Shown piece by piece: positions 43,096-52,156 of a stretch of DNA of 64,000 bases (position 1 is its first letter; the number at the start of each line of letters is the position of its first letter). Under the pieces are notes generated by a model. That model saw only the letters and a list, made by a program, of their open reading frames with translations. It had not been told where the DNA came from and did no database searches. The stretch comes from Dolichospermum planctonicum. GTDB lineage: Bacteria > Cyanobacteriota > Cyanobacteriia > Cyanobacteriales > Nostocaceae. Position numbers and translations under genes: made by a program. The stretch covers positions 106,430 to 170,429 of the forward strand of contig NZ_BJCF01000004.1 of assembly GCF_005402965.1 (NCBI RefSeq), given 5' to 3'.

Positions 43096-44934
43096 ATGGA
43101 CATAAAAGTGAGTATTTCCGGTAAAATGGTTGAAAAGTGGTTTCATGATTTACAACAGCGTCCAGTTTTAGCTGTAGCGGTTTCGTCTCTGTGGTTATTG
43201 GTAATTGGTTGGATAGCTTTTGGCTGGAATTTGGGTAATGTGGGCTTAATTGATGAAACTGAGCCACTTTTTGCCGAAGCTTCCCGACAAATGCTACTTA
43301 CTGGTGATTGGATTACTCCGTTTTTTAACGGAGTAACTCGCTTTGACAAACCTGCTTTAATTTATTGGTGTCAAGCCATCGCCTATTCTATTATGGGCGT
43401 GAATGAATGGGCTGCCCGTACCCCTTCCGTATTATCAGCTATGGGCGTAACTGTTTTGGCGTTTTATACTGTACAGTGGTATTTTACTCAAAAGGACGAA
43501 TTAGAACAAGTTACCAACTTACCCAGACGTTACTTGACAGCAGCCGTAGCCGCAGCTTTAATGGTGCTTAACCCAGAAATGATCGTTTGGGGCAGAACCG
43601 GGGTTTCTGATATGTTGCTCACCGGTTGTATAGGTTCAACTTTGTTATGTTTTTTTCTGGGATATGCTCAGAATAAGAGAGCAATTGTCATTGCTAATTG
43701 GCAATTTCCTAACCAATGGTACTTAGCAAGTTATGTTTTAATTGCTGGAGCAATATTAACCAAAGGTCCGGTAGGAATTGTTTTACCAGGACTAATTATG
43801 ATTGCTTTTGCCTTGTATGTCGGCAAATTTTGGCAAATTTGGCGGGAAATGCGGCCGATTTTGGGCATGGTTATAGTTTTAGTTTTATCACTTCCCTGGT
43901 ATATTTTAGTAACTTGGCGTAATGGCTGGAATTTCATTAACGCTTTCTTTGTGTATCATAACATAGAACGTTTTACGGAAGTTGTCAATGGTCACTCAGC
44001 GCCTTGGTATTTCTACTTTTTAGTTGTGTTGCTGGGTTTTGCTCCTTATGCAGTATATATCCCTGCGTCCCTAGTGAAGCTAAAATTGTGGCAGCGATCA
44101 TATTGGCTAAAACAAGAACGGTCTCAACACTTAGGTTTATTTGTCAGTTTATGGTTTTTGGGAGTATTTGGATTTTTCACCGTTTCCGTCACCAAATTAC
44201 CCAGTTATGTGTTACCCTTGATGCCAGCGGCAGCTATTCTTGTGGCATTATCCTGGAGTGATATTTTCCCCATTTCACAAAACCCCACCCCAACCCATCT
44301 CGCATCTTTACGTATCAGTGGTTGGATAAATGTAGCTTTTATTACTTTCATTTCTATTGCTCTATTTAATCTTCCCCAAATTGTTGGACCTGATCCTGCG
44401 GCTCCTAAATTATATGCAGAAATGGAGAAATCAGGTATACTCAAATATGGAGGCATAATTTGGTTAATAATTGCTCTGATCTCGTCTATCTTGATCTTAA
44501 CTCACCGTTACCGACAGATTATCATAATTAATTTAGTGGGATTTACAGCCTTTATTGCTATTTCTTTAATGCCTGCAATTTTAATTATGGACCAACAGCG
44601 TCAGTTACCTCTTAGGGAATTATCAGCTTTAATTGTTGAATTAAAACAACCCAATGAAGAATTGATTATGGTTGGTTTCAAAAAACCTACTGTGACGTTT
44701 TACACGAAGCAAAATGTTAATTACATCAAATTTTCCCAAGCAGCTTTAAAATATATTCAAAACCCAGGATTCTCAAAAACTAAATTATCATTATTAATGC
44801 TTATTGAGCAAGAAAAATTTCCAGAAATGAAGTTACAACCAGATACTTACAAAAGTCTAGCCACAAAAGGAGCTTATCATTTAATTCGCATTTCTTTGCC
44901 AAGAGTCAACAAGGATAAGTTAAATCCATCCTGA
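43096..44934 (+). CDS. Glycosyltransferase family 39-like membrane protein (ArnT/PMT type)
   Basis: A 612-residue integral membrane enzyme of the dolichyl/undecaprenyl-phosphate sugar transferase superfamily. The first loop carries the essential acidic motif GLIDETEPLFAEASRQML followed by GVTRFDKPALIYWCQAIAY, as in ArnT and PMT proteins. About eleven membrane helices follow, with YNPEMIVWGRTG-like and VTKLPSYVLPLMPA segments. A soluble C-terminal domain lies after residue 510. It should transfer a sugar from a lipid carrier to a lipid or protein on the outer side; donor and acceptor are unknown. ATG 43096 starts the frame. Confidence 0.88.
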   Translation: MDIKVSISGKMVEKWFHDLQQRPVLAVAVSSLWLLVIGWIAFGWNLGNVGLIDETEPLFAEASRQMLLTGDWITPFFNGVTRFDKPALIYWCQAIAYSIMGVNEWAARTPSVLSAMGVTVLAFYTVQWYFTQKDELEQVTNLPRRYLTAAVAAALMVLNPEMIVWGRTGVSDMLLTGCIGSTLLCFFLGYAQNKRAIVIANWQFPNQWYLASYVLIAGAILTKGPVGIVLPGLIMIAFALYVGKFWQIWREMRPILGMVIVLVLSLPWYILVTWRNGWNFINAFFVYHNIERFTEVVNGHSAPWYFYFLVVLLGFAPYAVYIPASLVKLKLWQRSYWLKQERSQHLGLFVSLWFLGVFGFFTVSVTKLPSYVLPLMPAAAILVALSWSDIFPISQNPTPTHLASLRISGWINVAFITFISIALFNLPQIVGPDPAAPKLYAEMEKSGILKYGGIIWLIIALISSILILTHRYRQIIIINLVGFTAFIAISLMPAILIMDQQRQLPLRELSALIVELKQPNEELIMVGFKKPTVTFYTKQNVNYIKFSQAALKYIQNPGFSKTKLSLLMLIEQEKFPEMKLQPDTYKSLATKGAYHLIRISLPRVNKDKLNPS

Positions 44935-45178
44935 AATTTCATTACCGTAGTATTAATTTTATCATCAAAAAATTTTCTTTTTTTAGGTTAAGCCTATTGA
45001 CTTCCGCCTGCGGGGATGGTATTTTTATAATGGGAATGCGTGGGTATTTAGATTAGTTTTCACATCCCATTATTTACGCACTATCATCATACCACGACCG
45101 CTGCGGATGAAAACCGTAATTATTAAAATTTTCTGGAAAGATTTATACAAAAATAATGTAAGTATGATGGCACGCAGG
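44935..45178. other. Intergenic region with possible inserted-element remnant
   Basis: 244 bases between convergent genes. From 44997 the sequence TTGACTTCCGCCTGCGGGGA resembles the left ends of IS200/IS605-type elements (compare 54197). Further on come partly inverted AATGGGAATGCGTGGG and CCCATTATTTACGCAC. No transposase remains. The identification is weak. Confidence 0.3.
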
Positions 45179-48100
45179 CTATGAGCAAACCTTAGATAAA
45201 GCTTGATTTATCTGAGTTAATAGCTCTTCCATAGAGATAGAACGGGGTAATATCTGGGTAGCAATTTCACTTACCGCAGTTTCTACAGAAGATGTATATC
45301 TGTGCTTACGGGATTGAGAGCTATTTTCATAATTAGGCTGGTTTAATTTTTGGTCAAGTACCAAAATTGGGGGTAATTTAAAGGATAAATCCCCCAAGGA
45401 TTGTATAGCTTTGTGTACTTCTTGATGCATCGGCGTTTCCTGTAAACAAATTAATAGTAAGTCAACACTTTTATGACTAACTTGTTGTAAAACTTCGGAC
45501 CAACAACTAGCAATAGAAGCTCTAAAACCAGCAGTTTGTAAGTATTGAATTAGAGCTTGAAACCATTCATAGCCTCTATTACCCGGCTGATTTTTGAGAT
45601 TGAGAGGAGAATTTTTAATTAACTGATAATTCTTGACTGGTTTGCGATTTATTTTGGGTAAATCATGCAACGACGTTATATCTACCACAAGAATACTGAG
45701 TGGACAACTGATGCCAGCGGCAATTTGTAATACAGATGATAAAGCATTTCCCTGGTAATTGTGGGCATCATTTTCCTGATGCAAGGGACTTAAACAAGGA
45801 AATACAGACAATCCTGGTATTTGGGAAGCAGCTAAAGTAGTAGCAACATCACAAGTGACCAATGGTAAAGTTGCTAATCGCTGGTGTTTAGTTAATTGTT
45901 GTAGATAAGTGCGAGCCGTAGAAATTTCCATATCTAGTAATATCAAATCAAACTGCCAGACTCGTGCTAACAAATCTGCTTGATCTAAATCATCTACTTC
46001 AATAACTCGATGTTCTCGGAGGGAAGGGTAGAGATTAACCGCTTCTAATTCTGGATTTACTAACCGGAGAATTCGTAGAGGGACAATCTGAGGACGGTGA
46101 TTATTTTCCATCTCTGAATGCTGAACGTTTAGAGATGTGGATAATTTTTCTAATAGTGTAGTCAATAGGTGGTGTTTGATGGGTAAACTTAAAAAACTAT
46201 CAGCCTGTTTAGTAAGTGCTTGCTCCTTTTCAGCCGCTGTAGCCGTGACAACAACATGAATGTGACGAGTTAAAGCATCAGATTTCAATATAGTTAAAAC
46301 ATCCCAACCTGAGAGTAAAGGTAATAAAGGGTTTAAAAATATAGCCTTTGGTTGTAAACGTCGAGCTTTTTCTAATGCTTCTGTTCCCGATCTAGCAATG
46401 ACAACACGATAACCTAAACCTTTGAGTTGTTCAGTTAATTCTTCAATATATTGGGCTACTGCTTCCACCACTAACACCAATCTTGGGGAGGAATTAGGTT
46501 GGTATTGTGGAGAATTATGGAGATTTTGACGGGAAGAATTGGCAGTGTTGCCTATTTCCCGCTTTTCTGGTTTTATATCTTCAGAGTCACTAAAACTGAG
46601 TTTTGGTGGACTCGGTGGTAAAAGCAGGGTAAATTGACTACCTTTACCCTCACGAGATAGGAAACTGACATCTCCACCATGTAAGCGAGCCAAAGCTCTG
46701 GTTAAGACTAATCCTAAACCCGTTCCTTCAAACTGACGGGTGAGGGGGTTTTCTAATTGCTGGAATTTTTGAAAGATTAAATGTTGTTGTTGTTCAGGAA
46801 TCCCAATACCTGTATCCCAGACAGTAAAAGCAATCCAGCCTTCCCAACGACTTACCCGTAACCCAATTTCTCCAGATACTTCTGTGAATTTAAAAGCATT
46901 AGAAAGTAGATGTGCCAGCATTTGACGCAAGCGTAATTCATCCGCTACCATTTGTTCTAAACCCGGTTCAATGGCCAGACTAAATTGACGGTGAGAAGAA
47001 TTTTGATTTTCTGCTGGGGATAATTGTTGAGTTTTGTGAGTTTGCTGATGGATGTTTTTGACATCTGACAAAGCTCGTTCACATACTACCTGAATTTGTA
47101 CTGGGGTGAAGGTGAGTTGCATTTGTCCAGTTTCCATGCGAGTCAAATCTAAAATATCATTAACTACACTCATCAAATGTCTGCCACTTTGGTGAATTAG
47201 CCCAGCATAACGAGCTTGGCGCTCATTTAATTGTCCCAACTGTTGGTCTACAAGTAGTCGAGATAGTCCTAAAACTGCCGTTAGTGGTGTTTTTAATTCG
47301 TGACTGATACAAGCTAAAAATTCATCTTTTAAGCGATTGAGTTGAATCAAATCGGCGTTTTTTGTTGCCAATTCCTTGCAAAGTTGTTGTTGTTCCGTTA
47401 CATCTGTGGCTAATATCAGCCACAGGTCGTCGGTAGTTGCTGGCACTTGTGACTCAGAAACCCAAATTTGCAACTCCCTACTATCCAAAGGGATTTTGGC
47501 AAATTGCCAAACCCGTTCCTGACCATTTTTGATTTCCACCACACAAGTACAAATACCCAGATGCGTATCTAAAACACAGCGATCAGAACTACTATTTACA
47601 TTGACGGGTGACTCTTCCAGAAATGGTAAAGCTGATGACTCATCAGGTGAAAAAACCGTTGGGGAGATAGTTGTTTTGGGACTCGTGAAAGGATCTGGTT
47701 TCTGATTTTCAGACCCATTAGCATAAATATAAGCAGATTTTTGAGCATGCGTTGGGGCAAGTATGGTCTCTACCTGTTTTCTAACTCCTTCGATGTCTTT
47801 TAATGCTCCCAATTGTTGCCACCAAGCAGGATTTTGCGTGATTACTTTGCCATGACTATTTTGTAACATAATTGGCCAAGGCAGTTGCCCCAACAAATGG
47901 ACTATGGATGTGTGTATTTTCGGCGGTTCTTTTTCCTGATTGATGATTGAGTTAATAGGATTTTTGTTTTCAGCTAAGAGTTGCAATAAGCGTAAAATAT
48001 CCACTATTCCCAGGAGTTTACCATCTGAGTCAACCAATGCCCAATCTAAATTTCTTTGTTGTTTAGTTTCTTGGTATTTTAAAAATAGGCGGAAATGTTC

Positions 48101-48385
48101 TAGACTCTCTGCGGCTGATATGGTTTGTATTGGTTCTAGGAGCGATTTATCCACTTGTGAGATTGGTCGCTGTAAATTTAAAAGGTAGTCATCAGTAGTT
48201 GCTGCTAATAATTGTGGCAGTAACCGAGCAGAGTATAACAAACCAATTGGGACTTGTTGTGAATTGACTACCATCAAGCGATCGCACTGTTCTTCGGTAA
48301 AAATATCCAGCACGGTTGCTAGAGTATTTGTTTCTAAGCAGATTGGTACATTTGCTAGAAGTTGATAAAGCGGGTACTGTAGCAT
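45179..48385 (-). CDS. Hybrid sensor histidine kinase with CBS, PAS and three degenerate receiver domains
   Basis: A soluble 1068-residue signalling protein. A pair of CBS domains occupies residues 8-140 and a PAS-like domain about 150-330. The kinase core follows: phospho-His near 361 in FLACISHELKTPLTAVL, and an ATPase domain with DTGIGIPEQQQ and GTGLGLVLTRALARLHGG. Three receiver-like domains follow. In the first (about 632-745) the phospho-acceptor Asp is Asn (AIFLNPLLPLLSG) and the acidic pair is Glu-Ala. The second (about 765-880) keeps Asp in LILLDMEIS but lacks the acidic pair. The third (about 895-1045) reads LLLICLQET. So all look like pseudo-receivers. The gene is divergent from kaiABC with a 1-kb spacer. 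A clock role is only an inference from position and from the pseudo-receiver of CikA. Confidence 0.9.
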   Translation of the reverse strand: MLQYPLYQLLANVPICLETNTLATVLDIFTEEQCDRLMVVNSQQVPIGLLYSARLLPQLLAATTDDYLLNLQRPISQVDKSLLEPIQTISAAESLEHFRLFLKYQETKQQRNLDWALVDSDGKLLGIVDILRLLQLLAENKNPINSIINQEKEPPKIHTSIVHLLGQLPWPIMLQNSHGKVITQNPAWWQQLGALKDIEGVRKQVETILAPTHAQKSAYIYANGSENQKPDPFTSPKTTISPTVFSPDESSALPFLEESPVNVNSSSDRCVLDTHLGICTCVVEIKNGQERVWQFAKIPLDSRELQIWVSESQVPATTDDLWLILATDVTEQQQLCKELATKNADLIQLNRLKDEFLACISHELKTPLTAVLGLSRLLVDQQLGQLNERQARYAGLIHQSGRHLMSVVNDILDLTRMETGQMQLTFTPVQIQVVCERALSDVKNIHQQTHKTQQLSPAENQNSSHRQFSLAIEPGLEQMVADELRLRQMLAHLLSNAFKFTEVSGEIGLRVSRWEGWIAFTVWDTGIGIPEQQQHLIFQKFQQLENPLTRQFEGTGLGLVLTRALARLHGGDVSFLSREGKGSQFTLLLPPSPPKLSFSDSEDIKPEKREIGNTANSSRQNLHNSPQYQPNSSPRLVLVVEAVAQYIEELTEQLKGLGYRVVIARSGTEALEKARRLQPKAIFLNPLLPLLSGWDVLTILKSDALTRHIHVVVTATAAEKEQALTKQADSFLSLPIKHHLLTTLLEKLSTSLNVQHSEMENNHRPQIVPLRILRLVNPELEAVNLYPSLREHRVIEVDDLDQADLLARVWQFDLILLDMEISTARTYLQQLTKHQRLATLPLVTCDVATTLAASQIPGLSVFPCLSPLHQENDAHNYQGNALSSVLQIAAGISCPLSILVVDITSLHDLPKINRKPVKNYQLIKNSPLNLKNQPGNRGYEWFQALIQYLQTAGFRASIASCWSEVLQQVSHKSVDLLLICLQETPMHQEVHKAIQSLGDLSFKLPPILVLDQKLNQPNYENSSQSRKHRYTSSVETAVSEIATQILPRSISMEELLTQINQALSKVCS

Positions 48386-48529
48386 TGATATAATTCCTCA
48401 GTGGTCATTCTTCTGATGATCAACTCCGGCCTCACCATTAGCTTTCGTTGAGATGGTCTTCAAGCCTGAAGCAATATCCGGCCAGAATATTGAGAATGGC
48501 TACGCTATTGTGGGATTCCCGTTAGACAT

Positions 48530-48662
48530 TTAGGAATTACGCACAATATCTGGAGAAACCTTCTTTCCTTCCTGTTCTATCCTTTGAGGGCGCTTTGCGA
48601 GCGCTCCTTCCTGGTTCATGCTTTCGTCGTTCGTTGTTTCGTAACTCGTGCGTAAGTCCTAA
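48530..48662. mobile_element. MITE-like element with TTAGGANTTACGCAC ends
   Basis: TTAGGAATTACGCAC (48530-48544) and GTGCGTAAGTCCTAA (48648-48662) are inverted repeats with 14 of 15 matches. Between them lies 103 bases with an inner GGGCGCTTTGCGAGCGCTCC hairpin. No transposase. An apparent 75-codon minus-strand frame (48537-48764) is an artefact of the element. TTAGGACTTACGCA ends are common on small cyanobacterial elements. Confidence 0.65.
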
Positions 48663-49387
48663 TATTGACAAACTGCGCTGAAAAATTTCCCTCAAACCAG
48701 ATAAATCCAGACAAACCAAATCCAAATATTGAATAGTTTTGGTATTTTCATTGGTGTTAAACACGGTCAGTAGTTTGATACCATTTACACATAAATAATC
48801 CGTAAGCTACAGGCTAGATAAAGAGCCAGTCTGGGGGTTGGGCTATGACTTTGGGACAGTCCATGGCATCAAAAAAAATACATGAACTCGAAGCCAATGA
48901 CCGATTATTTTTCCCCTCACAGTGCAAGATGTGAATTTTCATGGTGAACAAGTAACCATCTTGACAAGATTATTACTTGTATTGAAAGTCATTACTTTTG
49001 AGAGTGACAACTACAACAATAATTATGACTCCAAAGATTCGCTTTAGAACCTTGAGGAATTATAATGATTTAAAATGCGACAATTCTTTAAGTTTGTTTA
49101 AGTATCTTATCAAGGAGTAAAGTAATGTAACCTAAGTCCAATTTTGATATGTTAATGCACTCATCAATGATTCCCAACTACGCCAATTTGTATAAGTTAT
49201 CCTATTTAAGCTAAATAAATATGCTTATTTACTAACTTATATATCCCACTCCTACATAATACCCATGATTTATCAACCGTAGATGTTAGTACCTATATTG
49301 CTTTTACAAATAAATATAAAACAAATTTGCGGTAGACCATTTGCACAAAAGAGGCACAAAGGTTTACTTATTCACAGATGGAATTTC
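48663..49387. other. Intergenic region upstream of kaiA
   Basis: 725 bases with no accepted gene, presumably including the promoter of kaiA and kaiB. A TTGACA hexamer lies at 48960-48965. AAGGAG (49112-49117) precedes ATG-TAA at 49125-49130, a start codon followed at once by a stop. Frames farther on, including one from ATG 49283 that is continuous with kaiA, encode sequence without KaiA character. Confidence 0.45.
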
Positions 49388-49867
49388 ATGAGTAAATTCC
49401 TTAGCCAATACTACCGATTAATCAGCGAATGGTATTGGCTGCCAATTACTACTACACCTGATCAGATATACTATTTACCTAATCAGACATTAGATAAAAA
49501 AAATAATTATTTCCTGTCCTTTGCCCAGCAGAGAAAGGCACAAAACTTTCAGGATATGACTACTACCGAAAAACGGGAAATTCTAGAAGAACTGAAATCA
49601 GATTATCGGCAAATTATTGTAAATTATTTTTTAACTGACAAAGCAATAAAAGAAAAAATTGATAAATTTATCAACGCCCTATTTTATGCTAATATTCCTG
49701 TGCCACAAATTATAGAAATGCACATGGAAATCATTGACGAATTTGCCAAACAATTAAGACTAGAAGGTAGAAGCGATGAAACATTACTAGATTACCGTTT
49801 AACCTTAATAGATATTTTGGCACATCTTTGTGAAATCTATCGTTCTACTGTTGCTAAAATCAATTGA
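49388..49867 (+). CDS. kaiA: Circadian clock protein KaiA, short form without the pseudo-receiver
   Basis: KaiA stimulates KaiC autophosphorylation by binding its C-terminal tail. From ATG 49388 the protein has 159 residues. Only the C-terminal four-helix KaiC-binding domain is recognisable, from EKREILEELKSDYRQIIVNY (residue about 61) to LDYRLTLIDILAHLCEIYR. The about 130-residue N-terminal pseudo-receiver of Synechococcus KaiA is absent, as in Anabaena, where KaiA has about 102 residues. The start is uncertain: ATG 49283 would add 35 unlikely residues, and ATG 49556 would give just the domain (103 residues). I chose 49388 because the segment from there still reads like protein (YRLISEWYWLP), but it has no strong ribosome binding site. 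kaiB follows after 124 bases. Confidence 0.8.
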   Translation: MSKFLSQYYRLISEWYWLPITTTPDQIYYLPNQTLDKKNNYFLSFAQQRKAQNFQDMTTTEKREILEELKSDYRQIIVNYFLTDKAIKEKIDKFINALFYANIPVPQIIEMHMEIIDEFAKQLRLEGRSDETLLDYRLTLIDILAHLCEIYRSTVAKIN

Positions 49868-49991
49868 ATGTGGCGAAGCAGAATTTGCGTCTCCATTGAT
49901 TGTGAGTAAATACTAAAAGTATAGATAAAACCAAAACCTTTGCTTTTTTTATTTGTCACATTTATTGCTTATTTTTAGGAGTCTATATTGT

Positions 49992-50306
49992 ATGAATCAA
50001 GCCAAAAAAACCTATGTTCTCAAGCTTTATGTGGCAGGGAACACCCCCAATTCAGTGCGAGCCTTAAAAACCCTCAAAGATATCTTAGAGCAAGAATTTA
50101 AAGGTGTTTATGCCTTAAAAGTAATTGATGTCCTGAAAAACCCCCAATTAGCTGAAGAAGATAAAATTCTTGCCACTCCGACATTATCAAAAATTTTGCC
50201 GCCGCCGGTGCGGAAAATTATTGGTGATCTCACAGACAGAGAAAGAGTATTAATTGGATTGGATCTGCTGTATGAAGAATTGAACGAAGAATACGAAAAA
50301 GAGTAG
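49992..50306 (+). CDS. kaiB: Circadian clock protein KaiB
   Basis: A 104-residue fold-switching clock protein that binds phosphorylated KaiC, sequesters KaiA and hands the signal to SasA and CikA. The sequence [20 protein letters not shown], then [20 protein letters not shown] is diagnostic. The acidic tail ([10 protein letters not shown]) is typical. ATG 49992 with AGGAG a little farther upstream than usual (49977-49981) is chosen; a frame opening at 49953 would add 13 residues not found in KaiB. Lies between kaiA and kaiC in the usual order. Confidence 0.96.
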   Translation: MNQAKKTYVLKLYVAGNTPNSVRALKTLKDILEQEFKGVYALKVIDVLKNPQLAEEDKILATPTLSKILPPPVRKIIGDLTDRERVLIGLDLLYEELNEEYEKE

Positions 50307-50487
50307 GATAACATACAGTAGATTGGGGGTAAAAGAAGTACAAAATTTTCATAAAAAATCAATTTAATTATTAAGCAGGTTTTACCAAAGGACTCTTAAC
50401 TTAGTAGATTCTGCTGTATTTATGAAAAATGATCAAAAACTTTCTTGATTTTAAAAAACCAGGTTGAATATCCATATTAGATAAACC

Positions 50488-52047
50488 ATGACAAAAAAAG
50501 AGCAGTTTGACCAAAAAAAAATACCTGTTGGTGGCGTAGAAAAAATTCGGACAATGATCGAGGGCTTTGACGATATTAGTCATGGGGGTTTACCCGTGGG
50601 TAGAACCACCTTAGTGAGTGGCACTTCCGGGACAGGAAAAACTTTGTTATCACTGCAATTCCTTTATAATGGCATCACTTACTTTGACGAACCAGGAGTA
50701 TTTGTCACCTTTGAGGAATCACCCAGTGATATTATTAAAAATTCCCATATTTTTAATTGGAATTTGCAACATTTAATTGATGAGGGTAAATTATTTATTC
50801 TCGACGCTTCTCCAGATCCCGAAGGTCAAGATATAGTCGGTAATTTTGATTTATCTGCCCTGATTGAAAGGTTACAATATGCAATTCGTAAATATAAAGC
50901 AAAAAGAGTTTCCATTGATTCAATGACAGCCATATTTCAACAATATGAAGCTGTAGGAGTAGTGCGACGGGAAATTTTCCGTTTAGTAGCGCGTCTGAAA
51001 CAATTAAACGTCACCACAATCATTACCACTGAAAGAGGTGAAGAATATGGACCAGTAGCATCTTTTGGCGTTGAAGAATTTGTTTCTGATAATGTAGTGA
51101 TTGTTCGCAACGTTTTAGAAGGAGAACGCCGTCGTCGAACTATTGAAATTCTCAAATTACGGGGAACAACTCACATGAAAGGTGAATATCCCTTCACAAT
51201 TACCAACGAAGGAGTTAATATATTCCCCTTGGGAGCAATGCGATTAACACAAAGATCCTCTAATGTGCGAGTATCTTCTGGGGTGAAAATTCTTGATCAG
51301 ATGTGTGGTGGTGGTTTCTTTAAAGATTCGATTATTTTAGCAACAGGAGCTACAGGAACTGGTAAAACCTTATTAGTGAGCAAATTTATCCAAGATGGCT
51401 GTATTAATGGTGAAAGAGCGATATTATTTGCCTATGAAGAATCTCGCGCTCAACTTTCACGTAATGCTTATTCATGGGGGATTGATTTTGAGGAATTAGA
51501 ACATCAAGGACTGTTAAAAATAATTTGTACCTATCCCGAATCAACTGGCTTAGAAGATCATTTACAAATTATTAAATCAGAAATATCTCATTTTAAACCT
51601 GCTCGCATTGCCATTGATTCACTTTCAGCCATGGCTAGAGGTGTTAGTAATAACGCTTTTCGTCAATTTGTCATTGGTGTTACAGGTTATGCTAAACAAG
51701 AAGAAATCACTGGTTTTTTTACCAATACTACAGACCAGTTTCTCGGTTCTCATTCCATTACCGACTCCCATATTTCCACAATTACAGACACAATTTTGAT
51801 GTTGCAGTATGTAGAGATTCGGGGAGAAATGTCGCGGGCAATTAACGTCTTTAAAATGCGAGGCTCTTGGCATGATAAGGGCATTCGTGAATATAATATC
51901 ACAGCCGACGGACCAGATATTAAAGATTCACTGCGTAACTATGAGCGAATTATTAGCGGTGCGCCTACTCGCGTTATTATAGATGAAAAAGCAGAACTTT
52001 CTCGCATTGTCAAGGGTTTTGAAGACAAACAGAGTTCTGATGCTTAA
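50488..52047 (+). CDS. kaiC: Circadian clock ATPase/kinase KaiC
   Basis: Central oscillator protein: a hexameric double-domain RecA-like ATPase with autokinase and autophosphatase activity. 519 residues as in Synechococcus. CI has Walker A GTSGTGKT near residue 48, followed by catalytic Glu pair in FVTFEESPSD. CII has GATGTGKT near residue 289 and FAYEESRAQ. The phosphorylation pair is Ser430-Thr431 in HISTITDTI, equivalent to Ser431-Thr432 of Synechococcus. The C-terminal tail carrying the KaiA-binding segment is present. It starts at ATG 50488, 181 bases after kaiB, so it may also have its own promoter. Confidence 0.97.
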   Translation: MTKKEQFDQKKIPVGGVEKIRTMIEGFDDISHGGLPVGRTTLVSGTSGTGKTLLSLQFLYNGITYFDEPGVFVTFEESPSDIIKNSHIFNWNLQHLIDEGKLFILDASPDPEGQDIVGNFDLSALIERLQYAIRKYKAKRVSIDSMTAIFQQYEAVGVVRREIFRLVARLKQLNVTTIITTERGEEYGPVASFGVEEFVSDNVVIVRNVLEGERRRRTIEILKLRGTTHMKGEYPFTITNEGVNIFPLGAMRLTQRSSNVRVSSGVKILDQMCGGGFFKDSIILATGATGTGKTLLVSKFIQDGCINGERAILFAYEESRAQLSRNAYSWGIDFEELEHQGLLKIICTYPESTGLEDHLQIIKSEISHFKPARIAIDSLSAMARGVSNNAFRQFVIGVTGYAKQEEITGFFTNTTDQFLGSHSITDSHISTITDTILMLQYVEIRGEMSRAINVFKMRGSWHDKGIREYNITADGPDIKDSLRNYERIISGAPTRVIIDEKAELSRIVKGFEDKQSSDA

Positions 52048-52156
52048 AATAGGAAGAGTGCGATATTCCTTCACAAATCTATGGATCATGCTATATTTTG
52101 TGGTGAAGACAAGTATTCTGCCGCTAAATTGATATTTTTTTCTGTGAGGGGACGCG

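Noticed and set aside
48537..48764. 75-codon minus-strand frame
   Set aside because: Most of it lies inside the MITE-like element 48530-48662, and its basic sequence derives from that palindrome.
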